Part shown: one piece after another, positions 9,348 to 17,745 of the stretch
How the letters are laid out: each line of letters starts with the position of its first letter
Numbering within the stretch: position 1 is the stretch's first letter
Source: Acidobacteriota bacterium
GTDB taxonomy: Bacteria; Acidobacteriota; UBA6911; RPQK01; DATIPO01
Length of the DNA: 32,273 nucleotides
Reading direction: 5' to 3'
Assembly: GCA_035471785.1 (NCBI GenBank)
Contig: DATIPQ010000020.1
Coordinates: 1 to 32,273, forward strand
Program-made: the position numbers and the translations under genes
Notes under the pieces: generated by a model
Databases searched by the model: none
What the model saw: only the letters and a program-made list of their open reading frames with translations
What the model was told of the DNA's origin: nothing

Positions 9348-11786
9348 ATGACAAACCTAAAGCAATCTCTTCGTTCATTCCTTCGCAACCCCACTTGGAC
9401 GGCGGCGGCGCTGCTCTGCCTGACGCTGGGCATCGGGGCCAGCACTTCGGTCTTCAGCGTCATCAACAATTTGCTGCTGCGGCCTTTGCCGGTTCGGGAC
9501 ATCGATTCGGTGGCCTACATCCTCTCCTTGAGGGAAGGATTCGATCCCTACGGCGCTTCGCTTCTGGAGTACGAGGCCTACCTGGGCAGCTCCGACACCG
9601 TGGAGCAGTTGGGGCTGGGTCAACAAAGGGGATTCAACCTGACCGGCGATGGTGATCCGCAACGGCTCTCGGGTGCGGCTGTATCTCACGGATACCTCGA
9701 GGTATTGGGGATCGAACCCGCCCGCGGACGGCTCATAACGGCGGCGGACGACCAACCTGGCGCCGAGGCTGTGGCGCTGATCGGATACAGCCTGTGGCAG
9801 AGCCGCTTCGGAGGCGATGAAGGCGTCCTGGGCCGCTCCCTGCGCATCAACGACCGTCCCCACGAGGTGATCGGCGTGCTCCCTCAGGGTTTCGACCTGC
9901 CTTCCAGGACCGAAATGTGGACGCCTCTGGCCATCCAGCCTTCCAGCATGACGCCCGAGGAGAAGAGCGGGCACGCCTACTACCTGGTGGGTCGCCTCAG
10001 ACCCTCGGTCACCATGGAGCAGGTCCGCAGCGAACTGCGCTCCATCACCGAACGGCTGCACCAGGACCGTCCGCGGCTGACCCGAGGCTGGTTCGGTCAT
10101 GCCATCCCTCTGCGTCAGCAGATCACGGGCGACCTGGAGGGCTACTTGCGTCCGGCCTTATGGGCCGTTGCGGCGGCTTGCCTCTTCGTACTGCTCATCG
10201 CCTGCGCCAACGTGGCCAATCTGTTGCTGGCCCGCTCGCGCAAACGCCTCCCCGAAGTGGCTTTGCGCAGTGCCCTGGGCGCGCGCCGTTCCAAGGTGCT
10301 GGGCCAATTCCTGAGCGAAGGACTGCTGCTGGCTCTGGTCGGCGGCGGAGCCGGGATAGCGCTGGCCTACTTGCTGACGGGCTGGCTCTTGGAGATGTCT
10401 CCCGTCCAGTCCCGGGCCGCCACCGAGGTCTTTCAGAGCAGTCCCTTCGATTGGAGGGTGACGGCCGCAGCCTTGGCTCTGACGGCCCTGACCGGACTGG
10501 CCGCCGGACTTCTGCCCGCCCGACGGGCCCTGGGACGCGCCAACGTGTCCGATCTGCTGCAGCGCCGCGGCAAGGCCGGCGCCGGGCAGGGAAGCGACCG
10601 CATGCTGAGCGGACTTCTGGTGGTCCAGATCGCCTTCGCCGTGCTCCTGCTCTCCGGAGCGGGACTGATGGTCCGTTCCTTCCAAGCCCTTTCCAGTGTC
10701 GACTTCGGCTTTCAGCTCGACAACCGCCTCTCCCTTGAGTTGTCGCTGCCGGAGGCCCGCTATCCCGACTTCGACAGCCGCAAGGCTTTCCTACGCCAGC
10801 TTTTGCAGAAGGCCGAGTCGCTGCCGGGCGTGCTCTCCGCCGACATCACCAACAACATCCCGCTCGACGACGGCACCTGGGACGCGGGTTTCCGTGTGGA
10901 AGGGGCCCCGGAGCCCGATCCCTCCCAGATTCCCATCACGGCCCATCGGCTGGTCAGCCCGGGCTACCTGCAAACCATCGGGGTGAAACTGCTGGAAGGC
11001 CGCCTCCTGCGCGAGGGCGACCGCGAGGAGTCGCGTCCGGTGGTGGTCGTGAGCCGGGAGTTCGCCCGCCGCGCTTGGCCCGGCCAGGAGTCGGTGCTGG
11101 GCCGCCGTGTCCGCATCTTCTCGCCCGATGAGGAGAATCCCTGGATGACCGTGGTGGGCGTGGTTGAGGACGTCAAAGAAGATCGGCCCAATTTCCGCAT
11201 CGACCGCCCGGTCTGGTACATTCCCTACTGGCAGCGCGAGAATCAGTCCAATATCGATCTGGTGGTGCACAGCCGTCTGGCTCCTCAAGCCCTGGGAGGC
11301 ACCTTGCGCCAGGCAGTGTGGGAAATCGATCCCGACCAGCCCGTCTCCAAGGTCATCACTTTTGAAGAGAACATCGAGAGCTTCCTGGGTCCCGAACGCT
11401 TCAGCGCCCTGCTGATGGGGTTTTTCGCGCTGGGAGGCCTGGCCCTGGCCGCCATCGGACTCTACGGCGTGCTCAGCTATTCGGTGGGCCAACGCCGTCA
11501 GGAGATCGGGGTGCGCCTGGCATTGGGAGCCAGCCCGGTGGCCATCGTGAGACAGTTTCTGCGCGAAGGCATGACCACCACCCTGCTGGGCCTGCTCTTG
11601 GGACTGGCGTCCTCGACCGTCCTGGCAGGCGCCTTGGCCGGCACCGTCTACGGCGTGGAGCTGTGGGATCTCACCTCGACGGGCTTGGTCATCGGCGTCC
11701 TGCTGGCTTGCGCCGCTCTGGCCGCTTGGCTGCCCGCCCGCCGAGCCTCACGTCTCGACCCCACCCTGGCCCTGCGGGCCGAGTAG
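9348..11786 (+). CDS. ADOP-type ABC transporter permease (MacB/FtsX family)
   Basis: A product of about 812 residues with the duplicated layout of acidobacterial duplicated orphan permeases. It has an N-terminal transmembrane helix (LCLTLGIGASTSVFSVINNL), a MacB-type periplasmic domain to about residue 240, and a first FtsX block of three helices (about 260-400, containing VLLIACANVANLLLARS). A second helix plus periplasmic domain runs to about 650, and a second FtsX block lies at about 680-800 (LYGVLSYSVGQRRQEIGVRL). MacB-like permeases are mechanotransmission proteins, not classical import channels. No ATP-binding subunit lies nearby, as usual for ADOPs. Start: an in-frame GTG at 9321 is possible (AGAGGAA upstream), but ATG 9348 gives the family-typical N-terminus (MTNLKQSLRSFLRNP) and is preferred. 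Confidence 0.9.
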   Translation: MTNLKQSLRSFLRNPTWTAAALLCLTLGIGASTSVFSVINNLLLRPLPVRDIDSVAYILSLREGFDPYGASLLEYEAYLGSSDTVEQLGLGQQRGFNLTGDGDPQRLSGAAVSHGYLEVLGIEPARGRLITAADDQPGAEAVALIGYSLWQSRFGGDEGVLGRSLRINDRPHEVIGVLPQGFDLPSRTEMWTPLAIQPSSMTPEEKSGHAYYLVGRLRPSVTMEQVRSELRSITERLHQDRPRLTRGWFGHAIPLRQQITGDLEGYLRPALWAVAAACLFVLLIACANVANLLLARSRKRLPEVALRSALGARRSKVLGQFLSEGLLLALVGGGAGIALAYLLTGWLLEMSPVQSRAATEVFQSSPFDWRVTAAALALTALTGLAAGLLPARRALGRANVSDLLQRRGKAGAGQGSDRMLSGLLVVQIAFAVLLLSGAGLMVRSFQALSSVDFGFQLDNRLSLELSLPEARYPDFDSRKAFLRQLLQKAESLPGVLSADITNNIPLDDGTWDAGFRVEGAPEPDPSQIPITAHRLVSPGYLQTIGVKLLEGRLLREGDREESRPVVVVSREFARRAWPGQESVLGRRVRIFSPDEENPWMTVVGVVEDVKEDRPNFRIDRPVWYIPYWQRENQSNIDLVVHSRLAPQALGGTLRQAVWEIDPDQPVSKVITFEENIESFLGPERFSALLMGFFALGGLALAAIGLYGVLSYSVGQRRQEIGVRLALGASPVAIVRQFLREGMTTTLLGLLLGLASSTVLAGALAGTVYGVELWDLTSTGLVIGVLLACAALAAWLPARRASRLDPTLALRAE

Positions 11787-11851
11787 CCTGATGCGCATCC
11801 CAGCGGCCATCTGCTGCTGCCCGATGCCTCCACCATCCGTTGCCGCCCCGG

Positions 11852-12538
11852 CTATCGCGGCGTCAGCACGGCCCCGATGTAATCGCTGGCGTCTCCTTTT
11901 TCGAAGATGATGGTGCCCCGCAGCGACCCGTCCTTCTTGAGGACGTCGTCTTGCGGCCCCGCCAGCACCACCTTGTAGCGAGCGGAACGGCTCTTGTTGG
12001 TGGTGACGCCCGACTGGTATCGACGGGCTTGGGCCTCTCCCGTACTGTGGTCCGCGGCGCTGGGCGGGGCGGTCAAGACCCGGGCTGCCCCCAACTGGTC
12101 GAAGAAATCGGCCCTGGGCATTTGGAAGACCACCGCGAAGTCCTTGGCCAACCACTCGCGGGTCTCGTCGCCTTTGTAGAGCCACACCTCATATCCGCTC
12201 TGGGTCTTGATCTCGTCGGGCGGACCGTTGAGCAGATAGACGCGGGCGCGGTCGGTCTCAGCGGCGGGGCGGTCTTCGCGGAAGTGCTTCTTGACGAACT
12301 GGAGCCGTCGCTCCCACTGGCGCCGGAACTCGTTGGCCGGCGTTCCCGGAGTGGGGTCGCGCCGTTGCCAGAAGGCCTCGACGAAGGCCTTTCGTTCTTT
12401 CTTGCTGGCGGCCTGTTTGTATTCGGCCTGCTCCTGCTCGCTGATGATCCAGCGGACGTCCTGCAGCCAGTCCTCGGCTTGCAGGGCGACTGCCAAAGGG
12501 GCCAGAAGCAGCACCACCAGTGTCAATAGATTCCTCAT
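11852..12538 (-). CDS. Secreted GWxTD-domain protein with degenerate signature
   Basis: A 228-residue exported protein: signal peptide 1-21, then the alpha-helical GWxTD domain (EAFWQRRDPTPGTPANEF at 54-71, then RVYLLNGPPDEI at 99-110). The domain is frequent in Acidobacteriota and Bacteroidota secreted proteins; its function is unknown. The family's naming motif GWxTD is replaced here by AAETD (92-96), so Gly and Trp are both lost while Thr-Asp and the following strand remain. The C-terminal part (about 170-228) ends in the family's usual beta-rich segment. AGGAGG lies 7 nt before the start codon. The gene is divergent from the kinase gene, with repeat copy B between them. Confidence 0.85.
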   Translation of the reverse strand: MRNLLTLVVLLLAPLAVALQAEDWLQDVRWIISEQEQAEYKQAASKKERKAFVEAFWQRRDPTPGTPANEFRRQWERRLQFVKKHFREDRPAAETDRARVYLLNGPPDEIKTQSGYEVWLYKGDETREWLAKDFAVVFQMPRADFFDQLGAARVLTAPPSAADHSTGEAQARRYQSGVTTNKSRSARYKVVLAGPQDDVLKKDGSLRGTIIFEKGDASDYIGAVLTPR

Positions 12539-12658
12539 GGATGAACCTCCTCGTTAGCATACCTTGACGTGTGCGGCGGTGAAAGGGGTCAACGGGCCTG
12601 TTCGTCAGCCGGACTTCAAGAAGGTATAAGGAAAGGCAAAAAGGCAAGGTGGGCGAAG

Positions 12659-12784
12659 ATGACAGGCAGCAAATGGCTATCCGCAGTTCTGATCGACGTG
12701 CTGGCGGTCTGGGCTGCGGCGGGTACGGTTTGGGCTCAGGAGGAGGCCGCCTCCCACCAGGCCTGTTTCCCCTCGGTCCTTTGA
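12659..12784 (+). pseudogene. Truncated secreted-protein gene (signal peptide remnant)
   Basis: An ATG at 12659 opens a classic signal peptide, MTGSKWLSAVLIDVLAVWAA followed by AGTVWAQEEA. The frame then runs straight into repeat copy B (about 12747) and stops at 12784 after 11 residues of repeat-derived sequence. I read this as the 5' end of a secreted-protein gene whose body was replaced when the repeat arrived or spread. No continuation of the gene is visible beyond the repeat, because the kinase gene starts at 13082 with its own N-terminus. It could be a chance signal-like ORF, but the match to cleavable signal peptides and the exact stop at the repeat edge argue otherwise. Confidence 0.5.
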
Positions 12785-13050
12785 GGCAGGTTGCTCCCTG
12801 GAAGGCGGCCGCCTCCCCCAGACTCCTCCCACCAGGCTTCTCTCCGCTCGGTTTGTTGAGGCAGGTAGCCCTCTGGAAGGCGGGCGGCTCTTCCCCCAGA
12901 GTCCTCCTGCAAGATCGCCAGCCGGCGGCGGGGTTGGTGTGTGGAAAGGATCGTCGGCGGGTGGGAGGCGCATCCTTGCGGCGATCCCCACCATTGTTGC
13001 CAGAAGCCCCTGTGCTGATTTCTGTCTCGTTGGCCATGCCAGACCGAGGC
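12747..13050. repeat. Dispersed TIR repeat, copy B
   Basis: The same family as copy A. Only about 12 nt of the left terminal repeat survive (12747-12758). Modules start at 12751 and 12826, and a third partial one near 12904, where the shared segment CCTGCAAGATCGCCAGCC begins. The 33-nt right terminal repeat is complete at 12960-12992. The tail (CCTGTGCTGATTTCTGTC..., about 12993-13050) is a diverged version of the tails in copies A and D. It fills the divergent gap between the GWxTD gene (start 12538) and the kinase gene (start 13082). Confidence 0.82.
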
Positions 13051-13081
13051 CGTTAGAGTAAAATAAGAGGGTTCTTCGACT

Positions 13082-16000
13082 ATGGCATCCAGCGCCCGCG
13101 AATGGTTTCTCCAGATCCTCGACGCGCCGCCCGACCAGCGGGAGCGGCTGCTGGTGGAGTTGCGCCGCAAAGACCCCAAGACACACGCCAAGGTCGAACG
13201 CCTGTTGGAGGCCCACAGCGGCAGCGGACCGCTCGACGTTTCCCGACAGGACGGCGACAGCCCGCCCTGGGAGCAACCTCCCGGGCCCATCCCCAGCCTC
13301 CCCGCCGGCACCGTGCTGGGAGACTACGAAATCCTCTCGGAGATCGCCTCGGGAGGCGCCGGCGTGGTCTATCGGGCCCGCCAGATCAGCCTCAACCGCA
13401 TCGTAGCTCTCAAGTTTCTGCGGGTGGGCGAGTTCGCCACCAAGCGCGAGGTCGAGCGCTTCCGGGCCGAGGCCGAGGCCGCTGCCCGCCTCGACCATCC
13501 CAACATCGTCCCCGTCTTCGCGGTGGGACAACTGGAGGGACGCCACTACTTCTCCATGAAGCTGGTGGAAGGACGCAGCCTGAGCGAAGAGTTCGCGAGG
13601 CTGCGCCAGCAGCCGCGGGACCTGGTGCGTCTCCTGGTCACCATCGCCCAGGCCGTCCACCACGCCCATCAACGAGGACTGCTGCACCGCGACATCAAGC
13701 CTTCCAACATCCTCCTCGACGAAGACGGGACTCCCTACGTGGCCGACTTCGGCATCGCCAAGCGCATCGATCCCGGCGAGGACCGCACCGAAACCGGATG
13801 GGCTTTAGGCACTCCCGCCTACATGGCTCCCGAGCAGATCACGCCCTCAAAGGGCGAGGTGACCGTGCAGACCGACGTGTACGGCCTGGGCTGCCTGCTC
13901 TACCAGGCCTTGGCGGGTCATCAACCCTTTCAAGGACACAATGTTTCGGAGGTCTTCCGCAAGGTCATGGAGGAAGCTCCGCCTCCCATCAGCAAACGTC
14001 CTGGAGCCGTCCCCCGTGATCTGGAGACCATCGCCCTCAAGTGCCTGAGCAAAGAGCCCGAGCTGCGCTATGCTTCGGCCCTGCAACTGGCCGACGATCT
14101 GGAACGATGGCTCAACCACGAGCCCATCCGCGCCCGCCAATCCAACCTGATGGAGCGGCTCTGGCTGATCTGGCGCCGCAAGCCGGTGGCCACTTCGCTG
14201 GGAGCGGCTGTCATCTTGCTGGTGGTGGTGTTGGCCGTGGGGGCTTCGGTGGCCAGCCTGCTGTTGCGCCAGAACCTGGAACGGGCCCAACGGGCCGAAC
14301 AAAGCGCCACCCACCGGCTGAGGGCGGCGCTGGTGGCCCAGGCCCGCGCCAACCGCAGCAGCGGACTCCCCGGCCAGCGCCTGGCCAGCCTGGGGCTGCT
14401 TGAGCAGGCCGCCGAAATCGAGCCGGGGCAGGACCTGGTGGACGAAGCCGTGGCTTCGCTGCTGCTCTCCGACCTGCGGCTCGATCATGAATGGCCGGTC
14501 GAGTCTTCGGATCCCATCGCCACCCTCATGCTCGACGGGTTGGAAAGCTACGCGCTGGGCGTCCGCGGCGGACGCGTGGAGATCCGCCGTATCGCCGACA
14601 ACCGGATGCTGGGGTTCCTTCCCGGACACGGACCCGATCCCTGGTACATGGCGGCTTCCTCCGACAACCGCTATCTGGCCGTTAAGTACCACGATCCCCA
14701 AGACGTGGGGCCGACCGCCTCGGTGCGGGTTTGGGATCTGGAAAGCCGCCGGACGGTGCTCGATCTGCCCACGGCCATCTCCGGCCAGTCCATCGCCTTC
14801 CTTCCCGGGACTGATCTCCTCTTGTTGGGAGACGACGAGGGAGGCCTGACCTGGTGGGACGTGACCAAGCGACAAAAGGTGCGCGAGGTCGGCCTGCCTG
14901 ACTATGCCACCGCCCTGGCGCCCAATCCCGTCGATCGACAGATGGCCGTGGCGATCGGTCGCCAGCACCGTTTTCAGATCCGCGATCAGTTCGACGGCAG
15001 GTTGATTCGCGAGATTCAGCTTCCCGGCATCATCTTCGCGCTGGACTGGAGTTTCGACGGCCGCTTGCTGGCGGTGGGAAGCGGATTCGACCTGCATGTG
15101 TTCGAAGCCGCCACCTGGACGCCTCTAGGTCGCTACCGCGGCCACAACGCCGAGATCGTCGAGGTCTATTTCTCGCCGCGTTCTCCTTTGCTGGCCACCT
15201 ATTCCTGGGACGAGACGACTCGACTTTGGCACGCCGTCACCGGAGAGCAACTGTTGCGGGCCCCGGTTCGGGCTCGGGGCTTCAGCAAGGACGGCGGCAA
15301 GCTGGCCTATCGCACCAAAGCCGGCTTCGGCGTGTGGACGGTGCTGCATGAGGACATGTTCCGGACCCTCTACGGCCACAGCGGCAAGAACCCGTCCCGC
15401 GCCGTCTTCAGTCCCGACGGACGTTGGCTGGCCTCGGCGGGAACCGACGGCCTGATCCTGTGGGAGAGCGACGGCTATTGGCCGGCCCGCGTCCTCAGCA
15501 CTTCGCCCACCGAGGGCTTGTTCTTCCATCCCCTCCAGGGCCACCTCTACGGCTGTACTCAGCAGGGGCTGCTGCGCTGGGAGTTGCCCCCCCATGGACC
15601 CCTGGCGGAGGACTTGCGTCCTGAGACTGTGCTGGGACCGACCTGTGAGCGGGTCGCTGTCGATGACTCCGGCCGCAACGCGGCATTGTTGCAGGGGGAG
15701 GAGGTCGTCTTGATCGACTTGCAGGATCCGCAAAAGCAGCGCCGTTTGCGGGCCATCAAGGAACTCGACAGCCTTTCCCTCACTCCCGACGGTTCTCTCT
15801 TGGCGGCGGGCAACTGGAGAGGCGACCGCGTGCAGGTCTGGAACACGGGCGACGGGTCCGTGCAGGCCGTGCTCTGCCGGGGGCTGGACTCGGTGCGGGT
15901 CGGCTTCAGTCCTGACGGCAAACTGCTCATCACCGGCTCCAACCTCAGCTATAAGGCTTGGGAAGTGGAAACCTGGAGGGAGCTCTACAGCATCGAGCGC

Positions 16001-16390
16001 CCTCTCAGGGTTTCCAACATCGCAGGTCTCATCGATTTCGACGAGGGCAGCGGACTGATGGCCATTACCTCCTCGGTGCGGCAGATTCAACTCGCCGATC
16101 CCCGGTCCGGCCAACCCTTGATGAGCCTGGAAACTCCTGACGCTCTTGTCTTCGAGGGACTGCGCTTTTCGCCCTCGGGGGATCTGCTGGCCGGAATCAG
16201 CGGCACCAACCGCATACAGATCTGGAATCTGCGGCGCATCCGTCAGCGCCTGCGCCAACTCCACCTCAGCGGACCGCCCCCAGGGACCGTCCCCGGCCAA
16301 GACAGTGCGCCCCCTGCTGACGGTGAACCCGCCCATCCCGCCCCCGCTCAGACTGCTCCCATGCAGACATCGGAAAGGAATCCAAGGTGA
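13082..16390 (+). CDS. Membrane Ser/Thr protein kinase with WD40-like C-terminus
   Basis: A 1102-residue eukaryotic-type Hanks kinase. After about 75 N-terminal residues the kinase domain spans about 80-350. It has a modified glycine loop (ASGGAG, first Gly replaced by Ala89), catalytic K111 in ALKFL, HRDIKPSN with D204, DFG with D222 and the APE motif at 249-251, so it should be active. A single transmembrane helix follows (about 372-395). The region from about 450 to 1060 contains repeated FSPDGRWLASAGTDG-type units, a WD40/PQQ-like propeller on the far side of the membrane. Such kinases usually sense an envelope signal and phosphorylate cytoplasmic targets. Its stop codon overlaps the GTG start of the ECF sigma factor, so the two are translationally coupled. 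That makes the sigma factor a likely partner, though this is inference. Confidence 0.93.
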   Translation: MASSAREWFLQILDAPPDQRERLLVELRRKDPKTHAKVERLLEAHSGSGPLDVSRQDGDSPPWEQPPGPIPSLPAGTVLGDYEILSEIASGGAGVVYRARQISLNRIVALKFLRVGEFATKREVERFRAEAEAAARLDHPNIVPVFAVGQLEGRHYFSMKLVEGRSLSEEFARLRQQPRDLVRLLVTIAQAVHHAHQRGLLHRDIKPSNILLDEDGTPYVADFGIAKRIDPGEDRTETGWALGTPAYMAPEQITPSKGEVTVQTDVYGLGCLLYQALAGHQPFQGHNVSEVFRKVMEEAPPPISKRPGAVPRDLETIALKCLSKEPELRYASALQLADDLERWLNHEPIRARQSNLMERLWLIWRRKPVATSLGAAVILLVVVLAVGASVASLLLRQNLERAQRAEQSATHRLRAALVAQARANRSSGLPGQRLASLGLLEQAAEIEPGQDLVDEAVASLLLSDLRLDHEWPVESSDPIATLMLDGLESYALGVRGGRVEIRRIADNRMLGFLPGHGPDPWYMAASSDNRYLAVKYHDPQDVGPTASVRVWDLESRRTVLDLPTAISGQSIAFLPGTDLLLLGDDEGGLTWWDVTKRQKVREVGLPDYATALAPNPVDRQMAVAIGRQHRFQIRDQFDGRLIREIQLPGIIFALDWSFDGRLLAVGSGFDLHVFEAATWTPLGRYRGHNAEIVEVYFSPRSPLLATYSWDETTRLWHAVTGEQLLRAPVRARGFSKDGGKLAYRTKAGFGVWTVLHEDMFRTLYGHSGKNPSRAVFSPDGRWLASAGTDGLILWESDGYWPARVLSTSPTEGLFFHPLQGHLYGCTQQGLLRWELPPHGPLAEDLRPETVLGPTCERVAVDDSGRNAALLQGEEVVLIDLQDPQKQRRLRAIKELDSLSLTPDGSLLAAGNWRGDRVQVWNTGDGSVQAVLCRGLDSVRVGFSPDGKLLITGSNLSYKAWEVETWRELYSIERPLRVSNIAGLIDFDEGSGLMAITSSVRQIQLADPRSGQPLMSLETPDALVFEGLRFSPSGDLLAGISGTNRIQIWNLRRIRQRLRQLHLSGPPPGTVPGQDSAPPADGEPAHPAPAQTAPMQTSERNPR

Positions 16391-16953
16391 GCTCCGAACC
16401 CATTCAAGTCACAGCCCTGCTCAAGGCCGTCAACGCCGGCGACGACGAGGCCTACGAAGACCTCATGGACCGCATCTACGACGAACTGCGGCGCTTGGCC
16501 GGGGCCCTCATGCGCAGCGAACGTCAGGGACACACGTTGCAGCCCACGGCGCTGGTCAACGAAGCTTTCCTGCGTCTGGTAGGAGGGCAAACCGAGTGGG
16601 AAAACCGGGCCCACTTCTTCGCCGCCGCGGCCCGCTCCATGCGTCGCATCCTGGTCGAACACGCCCGCCGCAAGTCGGCTCAGAAGCGGGGCGGCGAGGC
16701 CCAGCGCGTGACCTTCGCCGACCTCGACATCGAGTCCGCCGACCCGCGCATGGACCTGCTGGGCCTCGACGAAGCCCTGACCGCACTGGCTGAAGAAGAG
16801 GACGAACGTCTGGTCAAGGTGGTGGAGCTGCGCTTTTTCGCCGGCTGCAGCGTCGAAGAATCGGCCCAACTGCTGGACGTTTCCACCGCCACCGTCAAGC
16901 GCGACTGGTCCTACGCCCGCGCCTGGCTCTACGACTTCATGAAGACCCGCTGA
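16387..16953 (+). CDS. ECF sigma factor (TIGR02999-like)
   Basis: A 188-residue sigma-70 family factor of the extracytoplasmic-function group, close to the TIGR02999 type common in Acidobacteriota and Planctomycetota. Region 2 is visible as ELRRLAGALMRSER and NEAFLRLV; region 4 as ELRFFAGCSVEESAQLLD with the helix-turn-helix ending TVKRDWSYARAWL. The GTG start (16387) overlaps the kinase stop TGA (16388-16390), and GGAAAGGAA lies just upstream inside the kinase gene. No anti-sigma factor gene is adjacent. This fits the group of ECF factors genomically tied to Ser/Thr kinases, where phosphorylation replaces anti-sigma control. The promoters it would recognise cannot be told from this window. 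Confidence 0.92.
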   Translation: MSSEPIQVTALLKAVNAGDDEAYEDLMDRIYDELRRLAGALMRSERQGHTLQPTALVNEAFLRLVGGQTEWENRAHFFAAAARSMRRILVEHARRKSAQKRGGEAQRVTFADLDIESADPRMDLLGLDEALTALAEEEDERLVKVVELRFFAGCSVEESAQLLDVSTATVKRDWSYARAWLYDFMKTR

Positions 16954-17061
16954 CTTTTGCCGGGGGTGCAAATCTGAGAAGATCCTGAGGAACTGCGTGC
17001 CGACGGCTACATGCAAGTTGCCGAAGGATAGGAATCTGACCATGCAATTTTTAACTGAACG

Positions 17062-17520
17062 ATGAAATCAATATTCTTCTTAGCCACGTCTCTGGTGTTC
17101 GCTTCCGTCTGCTGGGCGCAGAAAACGCCGATCAAGTTCGATTTGTCGGCAGCAGGACTAGAGGATCGAGCCCCCATCTTCCGCGCTTTTGATGCCGCCG
17201 AGGATAGTCTGGAAGACGCCACCCCGCTTTCAACATCTCCCTCCAGGACGCGAACGTTAGTTCTCTTGGAAGAGTCCGATTTGACTGAAGTGCCCTACGA
17301 CAAGTCACTGGCCAAGGCGGTCATTTTAGAGAAGGACACCCCAGTCGCCACGGTCCTGGTTCGCGGGTATCGCGGCTATTCATTCGCATGGATCAACGAG
17401 GACCTGCTGCACCTGTACGGCTCCCCGGGAAGGTGCGTTACGTTGGACTGGATTTACGACGTATCGTCCCGCAATGTGCTCTACCATGCCGCCTACCAGC
17501 ATTGCGGTGTGAGGAAATAG
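17062..17520 (+). CDS. Hypothetical secreted protein
   Basis: Not recognised. The 152-residue product begins with a clear signal peptide (MKSIFFLATSLVFASVCWAQ) and a mature part of about 132 residues with no familiar motif. Two Cys residues near the C-terminus (in PGRCVTLDW and YQHCGV) could form a disulfide outside the cytoplasm. It is the first gene of the accessory island after the kinase/sigma pair. Base composition here is visibly lower in GC than in the flanking genes, consistent with acquired DNA. No strong ribosome-binding site is seen before ATG 17062. Confidence 0.68.
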   Translation: MKSIFFLATSLVFASVCWAQKTPIKFDLSAAGLEDRAPIFRAFDAAEDSLEDATPLSTSPSRTRTLVLLEESDLTEVPYDKSLAKAVILEKDTPVATVLVRGYRGYSFAWINEDLLHLYGSPGRCVTLDWIYDVSSRNVLYHAAYQHCGVRK

Positions 17521-17521
17521 G

Positions 17522-17730
17522 AGCGATTAACGACGAAGAAGCCTCGGCAGAGATCGTCGAGGAACCGGGAATTGACAAATTGCGAAAGAAGACCGCGAAC
17601 CGCTCGCCCGAGAATATCGGCGAGTCCATCGCTCGATTTTCCACCCGAGGTGCAGGTGACGATTTTCCCCGAACGTCCGCACGCCTTCTACGGCGCCGCT
17701 CAGATTGGAGAGACCGCCAGGCTGCACTAA
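17522..17730 (+). pseudogene. Frameshifted small gene remnant
   Basis: Two adjacent reading frames look like halves of one protein. The first reads AINDEEASAEIVEEPGIDK through RSPENIGESIARF. The second reads FPPEVQVTIFPERPHAFYG and ends QIGETARLH then a TAA at 17728. The join is a TTTT run near 17636-17639: removing one T fuses them into one frame. No good start codon is present at the 5' end, so the remnant is also truncated there, or it is misassembled. Family unknown. The evidence is only the protein-like look of both halves and the single-base repair. Confidence 0.35.
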
Positions 17731-17745
17731 AGACAGGAGGTACCC

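Noticed and set aside
12258-13037. Long minus-strand ORF through repeat B (similar ones at 6747-7853 and 12677-13687)
   Set aside because: The reading phase of the modules changes between copies and the frame runs antisense or out of phase into real genes.
13847-16336. Two long minus-strand frames (416 and 403 codons) opposite the kinase gene
   Set aside because: The plus-strand kinase has clear motifs; these are antisense shadows without domains.
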